This document shows, piece by piece, positions 44,898 to 55,044 of a stretch of DNA of 64,000 nt. Location of the stretch: NCBI RefSeq assembly GCF_020360975.1, contig NW_025408682.1, forward strand, positions 1,408,501 to 1,472,500, in the 5' to 3' direction. This DNA is from Hirsutella rhossiliensis. Taxonomy: Eukaryota > Ascomycota > Sordariomycetes > Hypocreales > Ophiocordycipitaceae. Position numbers and translations under genes: made by a program. The notes under the pieces are model-generated. The model was not told the DNA's origin. It was given only the letters and a program-made list of their open reading frames with translations, and did no database searches. Position 1 is the first letter of the stretch. Every line of letters begins with the position of its first letter.

Positions 44898-46766
44898 TCA
44901 TATTTTTGGAGGCACTGTCCGGCAGTAGCACGACGAGCGTATGGGCACGTCCGCCTGTGCCAGCGCCGCCTTTAACCGTGGCTCCACGGCGGCGGCCTCG
45001 GCTGTCCTCCCCAGCCTCAGCAGGCATTCGTGGTATCCGTGCAGGGCCCACACGTTGTTCGGGTGTCGGTGGACGCGCGGGAGAGAGTCGTCGAGGCCCA
45101 GGTCGGCGCTGTAGACGGCGCAAGCCTCGTCGGCGCGGCCCTGCTCGAGCAACAGCGCTCCGTAGGCGTGGCGGGCCGGCTGCATCCAACCCCACGGCTC
45201 GTCAAACGGCAGCTTGTCGTACCGCGCGATGGATTCGCGGAGGTGCGCGAAGGCGGCGTCAAAGTTGCCGGCGCGGTACTCAATCTCGCCGTCGAGCATG
45301 GCCTGGGCAACGCAGAGGATGTCGATGCACTTATTGTTGAAGAGGGTGCGCGTCGGCTTGACCCGGGGCACGGCCTCGCGGAACAGGCAGCGCTGCTCGT
45401 CGGCCTCGTCCACCCGGCCAGTGGCGGCCAGCGCCATACCCCGGGCGTAGTGGACGAGGGCCGTGGTGACGCAGTAGAGCTCGCGGTCGCGGGGCAGCTT
45501 GATGGCCAGCACGTCCTTCCAGCGGCCAAAGCGGATGAGGGCGTGGACGCGCATGGCCAGGAAGGCCTCAAGCCAGTCGGCCATGGGCGGCGACTCGACG
45601 CGCAGCAGGTCCTCGGAGACGCTGGCCTCGAGCATGTCGACCGTCTCGAGCGCGACGCGGGACTTGCCGGCGAACATGGCCGAGTAGAGGCGGAAGTGGT
45701 AGTCGTGGCTGCGGTAGAGGGTGTAGAAGTTCATGGGGCCCTGGCGGACGAGGAACTTCTGGTCGGCGCGGACGGCATCCGTGTTGGCGACGACGGCGCG
45801 AGAATAGTCGCCCACCAGGATGTCGAGGTGGCTCGGCATGTGGTTGAGGTGGCCCGAGTCTGGGACCAGGCCGCGCAGCTTGTCGGCGGCGGGCATGGCC
45901 ACCTCGGGCATCTGCGACATCTCCATGAGATGGATGTATAGGTGGAGCAGGCCCGCGTGCTCGTCGCCGCCGTGCTGGGCGAGGGCGCGCTCCAGCACCC
46001 GCCGGACCTCGAGGGTGCGTGCGTCGGCGGTGGGCAAGCCGGTGCGAATGTCCCACAGGTTCCAGGGCGTCATGTTCATCATGGCGTCGGCGTAGAGGGC
46101 GGCAACGTCGAGGTCGTCGGGGAAGCGGGCCGAGACGGCAGCCATGGCGTCTGCGTAGCCGCGGTTCCAGATGCTGAAGTCGGGCTTGGCGGGCGCCTCG
46201 GGGCGCGGGTAGCGGTGCCGCAGGGCGGCGATGAGGGCGCGCTCGACGGGAGAGGCGCCGCGGGAGGCGGCGGAGCTCGCTCGCTCGACGGCGGCGTGTG
46301 TCTTGTCGGCCGTGGTGCGCCGCTCGCGGCCGCTAAACAGGTCCCAGGGCTTGTTGTAGTTGGGGCCGAGGGCATAGGCCAGCCCCCAATGGGCGAGGGC
46401 GCAGGCCGGGTCGTGGGCGCCGGCGCGCTCAAAGCACTTGGCGGCCTCCTCGTGGTTGAAGCCGTAGCACCAGACCATGCCGCGGTCGAACCATCGCTGG
46501 GCGGCGGCGCTCGAGGTGGTGACGGGGCGGTGGAAGCTGCCGAGATCGTAGTAGCCGTCGTCGTCGCCGCCGTCGTCGTCCAGCGCCGCCATGTTGCCGT
46601 TGCTGCTGCCCAGGCGATGCTGCTCGGCGCCTGCTGCCATGGACTCGACTGCGATAGGACGTTTCTCGGTGCCCGGCTTGGCGGTGTTGGAGTGGGCGGC
46701 AAGATGAGGTCGGAGTAGGCGGCAAGATGAGGTCGTCGTGGGCTTGTCGTGGAGGAGACTGGCCAT
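44898..46766 (-). CDS. Tetratricopeptide-repeat protein
   Basis: A single exon of 622 aa if the ATG at 46766 is used; a Met about 40 codons later is a possible alternative start. After a low-complexity acidic N-terminus comes YDLGSFHRPVTTSSAAAQRWFDRGMVWCYGFNHEEAAKCFERA, the typical opening of a TPR family shared by fungi and bacteria. Helical repeats continue to the C-terminus, with recognisable TPR pairs around GNFDAAFAHLRESIARY and QGRADEACAVY. The block LLHLYIHLMEMS...LNHMPSHLDI is conserved in this family. TPRs mediate protein-protein contacts; no enzymatic domain is visible. GC-rich codons match the neighbouring monooxygenase. The cellular role is unknown. Confidence 0.85.
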   Translation of the reverse strand: MASLLHDKPTTTSSCRLLRPHLAAHSNTAKPGTEKRPIAVESMAAGAEQHRLGSSNGNMAALDDDGGDDDGYYDLGSFHRPVTTSSAAAQRWFDRGMVWCYGFNHEEAAKCFERAGAHDPACALAHWGLAYALGPNYNKPWDLFSGRERRTTADKTHAAVERASSAASRGASPVERALIAALRHRYPRPEAPAKPDFSIWNRGYADAMAAVSARFPDDLDVAALYADAMMNMTPWNLWDIRTGLPTADARTLEVRRVLERALAQHGGDEHAGLLHLYIHLMEMSQMPEVAMPAADKLRGLVPDSGHLNHMPSHLDILVGDYSRAVVANTDAVRADQKFLVRQGPMNFYTLYRSHDYHFRLYSAMFAGKSRVALETVDMLEASVSEDLLRVESPPMADWLEAFLAMRVHALIRFGRWKDVLAIKLPRDRELYCVTTALVHYARGMALAATGRVDEADEQRCLFREAVPRVKPTRTLFNNKCIDILCVAQAMLDGEIEYRAGNFDAAFAHLRESIARYDKLPFDEPWGWMQPARHAYGALLLEQGRADEACAVYSADLGLDDSLPRVHRHPNNVWALHGYHECLLRLGRTAEAAAVEPRLKAALAQADVPIRSSCYCRTVPPKI

Positions 46767-47363
46767 GTCTCGCCTCCCCCTTCCCCTACACACCCCGGTA
46801 CTTGTCGGTACCTGAATTTCCCCGGCCCACTTCCATGTTCGCGGGGCCGACTGGCGGAGCCGGGAGCGGAGCCCTTGTCCCTCTTAGGCTACTCCGGCTT
46901 CCGGAGGCCGGCCGACTCCAGCTCCATGTATGTTGTTTTGCTGGCTTTGCGGTGGAAACCCACGCGAGCTCAGGCCCTTCTGCATACCGAACAAGGTGAA
47001 GTGCCTTCTCCTCCCGTCATGTGCCGTGTCTTGGGACGTAGACTCTCCTACGCCTGAACCCTGGACCCGATGCCGTTCGTTGACACTCGCCCTGTTTCAC
47101 GTCTTCGAGCACACACACAGGCCTCCAAGAGGCCCGGCTGTAACGGCATGTGTCATTGGATGCATCGCCCAAGGAACAGGTGTTTATGAACCTGATGGCG
47201 CCGACTTACTCGGCTTGAATGGCTTCATGTACGCCCACAAGTGAATCACGTAAAACCGCATCAGATAGAAAAGCTGCTCTGGCCACCACAGACAAAGCCA
47301 ATGGCACGCATCTGCATAGTTGCTACAGGCAGGGCACTTTCCTTACAGGCAGACGCCTCCGCT
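46767..47363. other. Intergenic, no gene seen
   Basis: This holds the promoter of the TPR gene and the 3' end of the GH125 gene. Short open frames here lack motifs. Confidence 0.5.
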
Positions 47364-49784
47364 TCAGCCCGTCTTCTTCCGAGAAGTCCTCTTCCCCCGT
47401 CCAATCACATAAGGAGTGTCATCCTTGAAGATCAACCCCGGCTTTCTTTCGGCCAGATCCAGGAGCATCTCGGCAAAGTAGCTGTTGGCCCAGGCAAACC
47501 AAGGCCGTGTAAAGTCGCTCGAGTCGTAAATGTGGATGCTCTCGTGAATCAGACCGAGGCCAGACGTGTTCTCGACGATAAGCGACAGGCGTTGCTTGAT
47601 CTCCTCGTCGTCGTCGCTACCATATATCCCCGAGATCTGGGACATGGGCCACGGATTGGTCGCTTTAACGTGTGGTCCGCTGCCAACATGAAATAGAACA
47701 AAAACCCAGTCAGCAACTACTCGTGCTACACGTCTTGGCGTGGCGCATGCCATTCGACGTCGACATGTCTCTAGAGCCTCTGGGATAAGACTTACCCGAT
47801 CCCTGTAAAGTTCTTCCCAACAGCATAGTAAGGATTCGCACGCGACAACATGGCGGCTTTGGTCTTTTGGTACGTCGAGTCCTCTCGCTGCAGGAAGCCC
47901 AGGTAAGGCAGGGAGACGAGGCTTGGCACATTGGCGTCGTCCATGATGTACTGGCCGCCGTAGCCGTTGGTCTCGTAGGCGAAAATGCCGTTCGAGGTGC
48001 ATGCATGGGCCCAGATCGCATCTCGAATGGTACTGGCATACTGCTGCAACTTGCCTGCGAGATCCGGCGCCTCGCCGACTTCGCCGAGCATGGTGGCGAC
48101 GTTGTCGAGCTCAACCGACATCATGGCATTATCCGAGGTGATGAAATCTGCCGGATAAACTATTATTAGAAAGCCTTCCATCCAGGGCTAAGCTTATGTT
48201 GCTTCAGGCTCTCGGCTTCCCGCCAGGGAGGCAGAGCTGAGTGAGGGAATCCTAGAGGAGACATACTGAAAACGCATACATCGTCAGACGGCCGGAAACT
48301 CGACGCCACGAGCCCGTTCGCCAGCTTGGGCTCCCCGTTGCCTCCGTTGGGAACTGGTGCCGCCAGGGATCCCGCCGTGCCCGTCCAATTGTAGTAGCTG
48401 ACAAACTCCCAGTCATTCGCCCACGAGCTCTGCGATTGCTCGTGCAGCACCTTGAGAATCTGGTCCATCGCTGCCCTCCCTGCTAGGCATGAGCATATGT
48501 ATAGGAAAACGGGCTACTCAATGGGCCTGATGGACTGACAGTTGTCGTTGATAAACGATGAGTCTTTCGTGTTGGCGTAGTAGGATCTGCAGATCTTCAG
48601 GAAGCCTGCGAGCGAGTCGAGCTCGTACTAGTACGGCAGGCCGCTGTTAGCTGTGTGGAAATATCACTCTTCCATGTGCAAGCTTGAGCATTCCAAGGAC
48701 CAGCCGCGATTGTACCTTGCATTCAAACACCGTCTGGTTGTCGACCGGTCTGCGAGCGTTCAGTATTGCGTAATTAGTCTCGTTTTTTATCTGTCTTCAG
48801 GGCTTGCCATACGGGTTGACAATCACTTTTGTCGCGAAATCCTACCAATACTCCTGTTAGTCATAAACAATCTTGATACTATGAAGATGACGAGTTGAAG
48901 TCTACTGAAACTATAATGGCGACAGTCCCGAAACTCACATTGACACTGGGCGACAGGCCGCTCTCCGGGGGAGGTTGAAAGGCGCCTTGCCGACGACGCA
49001 AGGATTCAGCATGCGGGTTTCAGTCATATGGGCAAGAACGATCAGACTCACCACAATAGGGATACTGGGAGATGTACCGCGACTCGGTGTTGATCACGGC
49101 CTTGACCAGCGCCTTGAGGTCATCGTCGTGAGGCAGTAGCTTGTACAAGTGCGCGAACTGGTTCCCCGTGTCACGCAGCCACTGCGCACTGGCATTGTGA
49201 GTTCAGTCTTCATCTAGCTGAAAGTGTTGGTTGACTAACGTGATGTCCTGGTCAAACCGACGACGTTAGCCGAGTGTGCTTTGGGAAGCCGAGGCCGGTG
49301 TGCCTACACCGGTGACAATAAACGCCAGGTTACGATCCGGGTCAAAGTATTTGACGGTGGTGTCCAGTGTCGAGGGAAACGTGTTCTCAAATAGCCTGGC
49401 AAGATCAGGATCCCTGAGGCGGACTGCCATGTCGCTGATTACTTTCTGCATTTCCAACATCAAAAGCCACATCAGCCAATGCCGTGAAACTCAAGCCCGA
49501 ATACCGGACATTCGCCCAGAGCTTATCTGGGCGAAGGCAGGACTTGCCTCGACAGCAGAACTGTTAAACGTCCGGCACTCCGGGCTCGGCCTCATGAACG
49601 GCAATGCGAGCGGGCCTGTGGAGAACGGGCCATGTGGCTTCCGCGAATAGTCCGCGTAGTCCGGGCAAGCGGCCGGCGTACGGGACTGGGCTTCAGTCGG
49701 CGCAAAGCTGACGAGCAAGCTCAATATGGCGAGGAAGGCGCTTCGCAAATTCATTGTCAAATGCATCGTCTCCGTCTTTCCCAT
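47364..49784 (-). CDS. Secreted GH125 exo-alpha-1,6-mannosidase with 11 exons and an 8-nt microexon
   Basis: Exons, in coding order: 49548-49784, 49308-49445, 49240-49247, 49052-49188, 48939-48985, 48813-48841, 48716-48749, 48540-48627, 48267-48479, 47796-48147, 47364-47679. They total 1599 nt, 532 aa. All phases agree. Intron 1 is GC-AG (GCAAGT...GCAG); the donor of intron 6 (GTATGG, 48812) is the least certain. Residues 1-32 are a signal peptide; Mets at 49766 and 49754 are other possible starts. GH125 blocks: NLAFIVTG + DIT + AQWLRDTGNQF, DNQTVFECKYELDSLAGFL, SSWANDWEFVSYYNW, GGQYIMDDANVPSLVSLPYLGF, ATNPWPMSQISGIYG, LGLIHESIHIYD, WFAWANSYFAEMLLDL. The family removes alpha-1,6-linked mannose from N-glycans or mannan. 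Length fits fungal members. Confidence 0.87.
49240..49247 (-). other. 8-nt microexon of the GH125 gene
   Basis: The eight bases GACATCAC encode Asp-Ile and two bases of Thr in the conserved TGDI-T-AQWLRD motif. They are flanked by acceptor CCAG and donor GTTAGT. Skipping them shifts the frame. Confidence 0.8.
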
Positions 49785-50200
49785 GACCGCAGGACTTGAG
49801 AGGTGGTGAAGACGGCTCTTTCTTAGAAATCACGGCAGTTGCCACGAGACAGGTCGTGGCCTTTCGTCTCCCTCCCTTGAGTGTCTCTGGTCGATGTCTT
49901 ACACAGGCCACACACAGAATGGAGTGATATACAAACTCTGTGTTCGTGCTAGTAATACTTCGTACCCGCACAGTTCATGACTATCGCCGTTTCTCAGCGC
50001 TCACGACGTAAAAAGAGGAGCAGAGGCGGGCGCGCGTGCTCATTTGCTGGATCGGATGAGGTTGGATGAGTGCGGGGAAAAACGCAAGGGGAAGATGGAG
50101 CCGAGACCGATAAGCCTTTAGAGTCCACAGCAGCAGCTTGAGTAGAGTCCTGTACACGACGACATATTCCAAACTAGGTTGTGGGTGAGGTGATACATGG
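49785..50200. other. Promoter region of the GH125 gene up to the Crypton-like element
   Basis: No coding sequence is seen. The only gene-directed feature is the leader of the minus-strand GH125 gene. Confidence 0.45.
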
Positions 50201-50340
50201 TGTCACAGGTCCCGGGGCCGGCTGACCGGTCATCCGGTAATCGGATTACCGCCCCGCCCCACGCAAAACCATGTCGTTTTCGAAGGTTCGTCCCTGCGGG
50301 GCTGGCGTTTTCTTAGTCGGATTACCGCCATCGGACGGCA

Positions 50341-50387
50341 AAATCGAAGGTCCACGCCCGCGGGGCCCTGCGCGAGACCTTCGATTT
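50341..50387. repeat. Inverted repeat (12-bp stem) in the left end of the Crypton-like element
   Basis: AAATCGAAGGTC at 50341-50352 pairs with GACCTTCGATTT at 50376-50387, with a GC-rich 23-base loop. Confidence 0.75.
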
Positions 50388-50433
50388 CGGTCTCGCTCAC
50401 GCGCGTTGCGCTCCACCTCCCTCCTCCCACCTC

Positions 50434-52886
50434 CCGTGTCAAGCCAACTGGCCTGCGATCCCGGACGTTTGGCCGGCCTCGGTACCACAGGGCCAACAGC
50501 TACCGGGAGACCTGGTCGATGAAGGAAAGCTCTTGCTCTTCATGAAGGAGGTAGTGGCATCACGTCCTCCAAAGAAAGGAAAGAGGGTCGCCGATGAAAG
50601 AAAACGACACCTCGAGGCTCAGGAAGCCAAGAGGGCCGTGAAAAGACGCAGAGCACCATCAGGTAACAGATGTTGATCACGGGATGTGGTCGTCGGACTG
50701 AGCCAGCCCATCATACTAACACCCAGCTTCCCCCAGCAGATACCATCGTTGTAGGCGGCGGAGGTAGCGAATACGAGTCAGACTCCGACTTGGAGTTGTA
50801 TGAGTCCACGCTCAAACTACAGTATAATACTGTACGGGGCTACGTCTCGGCCATACAGAAGCTTTACGACGAGCAGAAGAGCCGGGAGTCAATCCTGCGG
50901 CCCGGCCACAGGAGTGGCACTGAAGGCGCTCAAACGCAGCATTCTTGCAACGACTTGGAGCCGGAAGAGGAAGGAATACATGGACAGGGGAGTTGGAACT
51001 CTGAGAGATGTGTATGCGCCGGCGCAGATACCCGACCACACCAACGTGGCATGGTCCGAGAGAGATCGCCTGCGCCCTGAGGACGCAGGTGGACTTTCTG
51101 CTCGGGAACCACATGCTGCTGCGGTCCGGCAACCGCCTGCCGATGGAGTTGGCAGACTGCTTTCCCTGGACTTACCCAACGAGGGCTTCAAGGCCCAGGG
51201 TATACCACAAAGGCGCTGGTTGTCGTGATGAACTGTGGGAAGACCAACCAGCACGGCCGCATGGAGTATGGATCTGCTTTGCGGCATCGAGATCCGCGAT
51301 CTTGTCTCATCGGCGCCCTCGCGTTCTGGCTTTTCTGGCGCTGGCAGGTAGAAAAGGCGGAAAGGTTTCCGTCTTCCAAAGAAGCGAAGACTGGTATGAA
51401 ACGAAGGTGCTCCGCCGATCGGCGAAGGAGCCTCAAGGTAAGCGTGATGGCATTCACCGGAATCCCATAACTCAGAGGGTGCATCGACCCTTTCACTCAC
51501 CGAATATACAGCTCCGTTGTCGGGCCAGACTGCCCGAGAATGGACGTCCAGGTTCTACAAGAAGGCCGGCATCAAGGTCTCCAAGGTCAGCCACGCGCCT
51601 AGAGTGGCGGCGACGCAAAACGCCGACATGGCCGGAGTGGATGAAGGCCAGGCATGTCATCTGCCCTAGGCAAGCCGCCAACCCCCTGGCCTGGGCTGAC
51701 CCGAACTATACAGATCCGCCGAGCCGGTCGTTGGAATAACGGAGACCAAATGACCGGCTGCTATCTGACTTCCTGCCTTTCGAATTCATGAGGGCCGTGG
51801 CCGACTTTGACCCTGAATGGTCGGGGTCTTATTTCGTGCCCGGGCCACCGTGAGGCCGCCTGTGGTGCTACTCGTGCAGGTCTGGCCTCAACTCGACAAA
51901 TGGAAAGAGGCCCACAGTAGCCCTTTCTCAGATCTCGGGGTGGAGCAGAACATGGCCGCCGGCGCCTTCTTGGAACTCCTGGAGTGGCTTCGAGAGGTGC
52001 TCCTGCAGGACGCTGTCTTCCTTCGCGAGTCCTACCCCGACCATCCTATCTTTCAGGATCCGGTCTTCTCTTGCCCCGAGTTTGAAGCGTTCGCCAGCAA
52101 AGTTCAAGACACATGCACACGGGACCACGAAGACAGCCATACCACGGTCATTCAAAAAGCGATCCCGGTGGTTGCGGAGAAGCTGCGCACAGTACTGACT
52201 CAACAGGTCGCAGCCGAGCAGTTAGCTGAGCGAAGACATCTAGACCTTTTGGGGGCTTCTTACGAACTATGCACAAAGTTGGATGAGTTTGCGCAGGCCA
52301 CCTACACCGTCACCTTCAGCCCCGGCCAAGGTGCTGCAGGTCAACATGCGGAGATCGCGGGAGCTCATCAACAGAGGCGCCGCGCTCCACGAGAGACGGT
52401 CCTCAGGTCCGAGATAGGCCCTTCGCAAGCGGGCGGTCCGACATACGCTCCGCTCTCTAGAGCAGCAGCAGGGAATGGTGCAAGCGGGCCAGGGCAAGCC
52501 CCAGGAAGAGCGCATGGCGAGCCGCCTGGGCCGCGCGAACCTCCGAGCTTCAAGCTCCCCGTTCTGTCAAATCTGTACAGGAGCTGCTGCGTCTCTGGCG
52601 GCAGGGCTGGGGCGAAATGCCTTCTGTGGATTCTCTTGAGCGAGACTGGGGTGCTCGATGGCGGCCATCTGCAGAGAAGAATTACTTTTCCACGCGCAAG
52701 ATCATCGTCGATGAGGTTCGGAGGCGGGCCCAGTCGGACGGCTTAACTGAAGATATCGTGGCGAGGCAAATGGACGAAGAACGTGGACCCAGCTCTTTGG
52801 ATAAGTTGTTCAAGGCCATCCGAAAGGACAGGCAAGGCGAAAAAGGGACACAAACGTGCGTCGGGGCAATTCAACGTCGGTGGTAG
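50434..52886 (+). pseudogene. Crypton tyrosine recombinase with GCR1_C-type domain, frameshifted
   Basis: The N-terminal part includes LVDEGKLLLFMKEVVASRP and a basic stretch, then an intron (GTAACAG...CCAG, about 50663-50740) and LKLQYNTVRGYVSAIQKLYDEQ, the core-binding segment. After a frame change near 50890 come LKALKRSILATTW and LRTQVDFLLGNHMLLRSG. The catalytic domain has ALRHRDPRSC (Arg I), an intron (GTAAGC...ACAG, about 51437-51511), VSHAPRVAATQNADMAG (HxxR), a GC-AG intron (GCATGT...ACAG, about 51652-51716), IRRAGRWNN and GCYL (nucleophile Tyr). Then MRAVADFDPEWSG and a long helical region lead to a GCR1_C-like DNA-binding domain (SVDSLERDWGARWRPSAEKNYF). Several one-base changes break the frame. 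The order is that of fungal Cryptons. Confidence 0.78.
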
Positions 52887-53307
52887 CGAAAAGTCGATGG
52901 CGCAGTGATTTTGAACACCCGTCTGATAGAATGACGAGGACCTTGGCGGCGAAAGTGCCCCAGGCCGTCAGGGCTGCGTCGCTACAGTCAGCGGTAGTGG
53001 CCTGTAGACAGGGTATGCATCCGCTAAGCGCCGCTGTAGCTCCAGCGCGTCAAGGCTAGAAAATGCTTCAAATCACCGCAACCTCGCAACCGACAGGATG
53101 TAGGACCTTAGACAGGGTGCATTCTGATCGCACAAACGCAGGCTATCCAGTCGAACTGGTTTTGTCGTCGTCGGTCCCGGCTTTCGCGCTTTATGGCGCT
53201 CCGAAGATGACATCAACCCGGCAGAGGTGATGTCAAGGGCAAGCGGGTAATCGGCGGTAATCTGCGGGGTAATCCGCTGACCGCCCACCAAAGCCGGACC
53301 TGTGACA

Positions 53308-54118
53308 TCCACTTGATGTCGAGCGCTGGTGCGTTCGCGCTGCTGCCGCTTGCGCTGCTGCTCATGATGTCTTAGTGTTCGGTTTGATGATCTTAGCAAA
53401 CGTTAAAGATCAAGTGTGCGATAGGGCACGCCTAAGAGGTCAGCGGCTGAGGCAAACAACTAGGCACGGTTGACTGAATAGAGTGGGCGCCGGTCGGGTC
53501 TTCGTAGTCAGTCTTGCGTTGTAGCACTTCTTTCTTCGCAGAGCGACACAGATCGTGAGGATGCGTTGAGGAAGTCTCTTCTATCTTGCTGCTCTGAGGT
53601 TACCAGCCAAGGTAACAACTGATCAGTGTGGATAGGCTCTAACTGAGGTCTCAGTTGGGTGATTGATGATCGTGATGATGTTCCTTTTTCTTCAGCTATC
53701 TAGACCATGCTGTGAGGTTTGATAGGTTGTGTGCGTGTGCGGGTAAACGTTGTTCCCTGCTGACGCACGTGATACCCTCCTGCGATGTGCGCTCTATCGT
53801 ACAAATGATCAGACAAGTTCATTGTTTTTCATCCGACCCCGCCTCAAATATCCCGCACTTCGTCATGAAATGGATATACGACTAAACACACCTAAGCGAC
53901 AACAATTTAATCTACGCAAAACGCTTTGGCTACATCAACTCTACTCGACGTCAAGCCGACATCAATCTTTACTGGTCCTTGAATGTTCATTTGGAAGCGC
54001 CCATATCTAGTCACTAACCGGGAACGTTCCACGGAAAAGACCTTAGCGACGTCTATGATCTATCGAACTTATTGACATACTCCCTCGCAAAAAGATCAGA
54101 TCGATTCGGGTACAGACG
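53308..54118. other. Intergenic, no gene seen
   Basis: Contains only short frames without motifs. The last 200 bases are AT-richer and are probably the promoter and leader of the next gene. Confidence 0.5.
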
Positions 54119-54911
54119 ATGGCTTCTGGAGTAGCCCATATCCCCGGCCTTAACAAGGCTCTCAAGGAAGAAGACCTGGATGAAAGTCGAAATATGTAAG
54201 AATCAAGACCTTTGAGACCAGTTGGCTATGGCTAATTCCCATAGCTATAATGATCTACCGAGCGACTCACAACAACCAGAAATTCTCGAGTCACACATAC
54301 GTGACATTGCTGCACTCTTCGTTCGTAATAGCGCTCACGAGATATTTGGCATCCATCTAGCTCATGGTCACTTCGCTATACCCAACAACGCTGTCTTGCT
54401 CGGAGCCAGTTTTGATAAGCCTCGCTGCCGCTGGGCTAGGGCAACTACGATACAATTGATGGACCTCAGTGAAGTCCATGGGCACATATTCGTTCTTACA
54501 GACCACGGTTTTCATCCATACGAGTATCAAATGGGCCCTGTACCCGATCTGTCCGGTGTCGATGGGGCCTTCCTGCAAGATCTTGCCAATTATCTGGCCA
54601 CAAACAACCTGTCGATGCTTGTTGGACTGCAATTTATTGACCAAAATCCCGTGTCCATGTTGGAGCTCGTTCTTCCACAGGGAACCGTCATGCTCGACAT
54701 CTCGAATTTGAATGGATGCGTCCCCACCAGGCAGACTGGCTGGAGGTTCGAAACAGAAAACGGCAAGCCTCGTGTCTGTAAACCAAACGAGACGCATGGC
54801 CGTCATGCCAATGGTCATGACATTTTTAACGAAGGTGCACCTCACCCAAAGCTAGAAACCATTGAGGATGTTATGACCGTGCTAGCAGAGAAAAATATTA
54901 TCCGTCAGTAG
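54119..54911 (+). CDS. Fungal protein of unknown function, two exons
   Basis: Exon 54119-54195 joins exon 54245-54911 by a 49-nt intron (GTAAGA...CCCATAG, branch point CTAAT), giving 247 aa. The splice is supported because ESRN-I-YNDLPSD then reads smoothly, whereas the in-frame Met at 54228 lies in the intron. The protein is soluble, without a signal peptide or membrane segment. It has a mixed alpha/beta core around HEIFGIHLAHGHFAIP and FLQDLANYLATNNLSMLVGLQF, and a His-rich C-terminal part. I recognise no domain. It is convergent with the next gene, 133 bases away. Confidence 0.65.
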
Positions 54912-55044
54912 CTTGGGCTGTTCAGCCCCCACATTATACCGAACTTCGAGTACATAGTCACTATGACTCTTGCGGAAATGGAAGGCTGTTTGTTTTGCCT
55001 TTGCTTGCCTGCCATGTTTGCACAAGCAAAGCTAACCAATGGTG

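Larger units (their letters stand above)
50201..53307 (+). mobile_element. Crypton-like tyrosine-recombinase element with terminal inverted repeats (degraded)
   Basis: The element holds a Crypton-type recombinase with a GCR1-like C-terminal domain. TGTCACAGGTCC at 50201-50212 is repeated inverted at 53296-53307. Inside each end are boxes of (GG)ATTACCGCC in inverted orientation: 50243-50253 and 50319-50329 on the left, 53253-53263 and a related GGTAATC copy at 53246 on the right. No obvious target duplication flanks the ends. Fungal Cryptons are generally described without terminal inverted repeats, so the ends are unusual or chance. Length is 3.1 kb. Confidence 0.65.
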
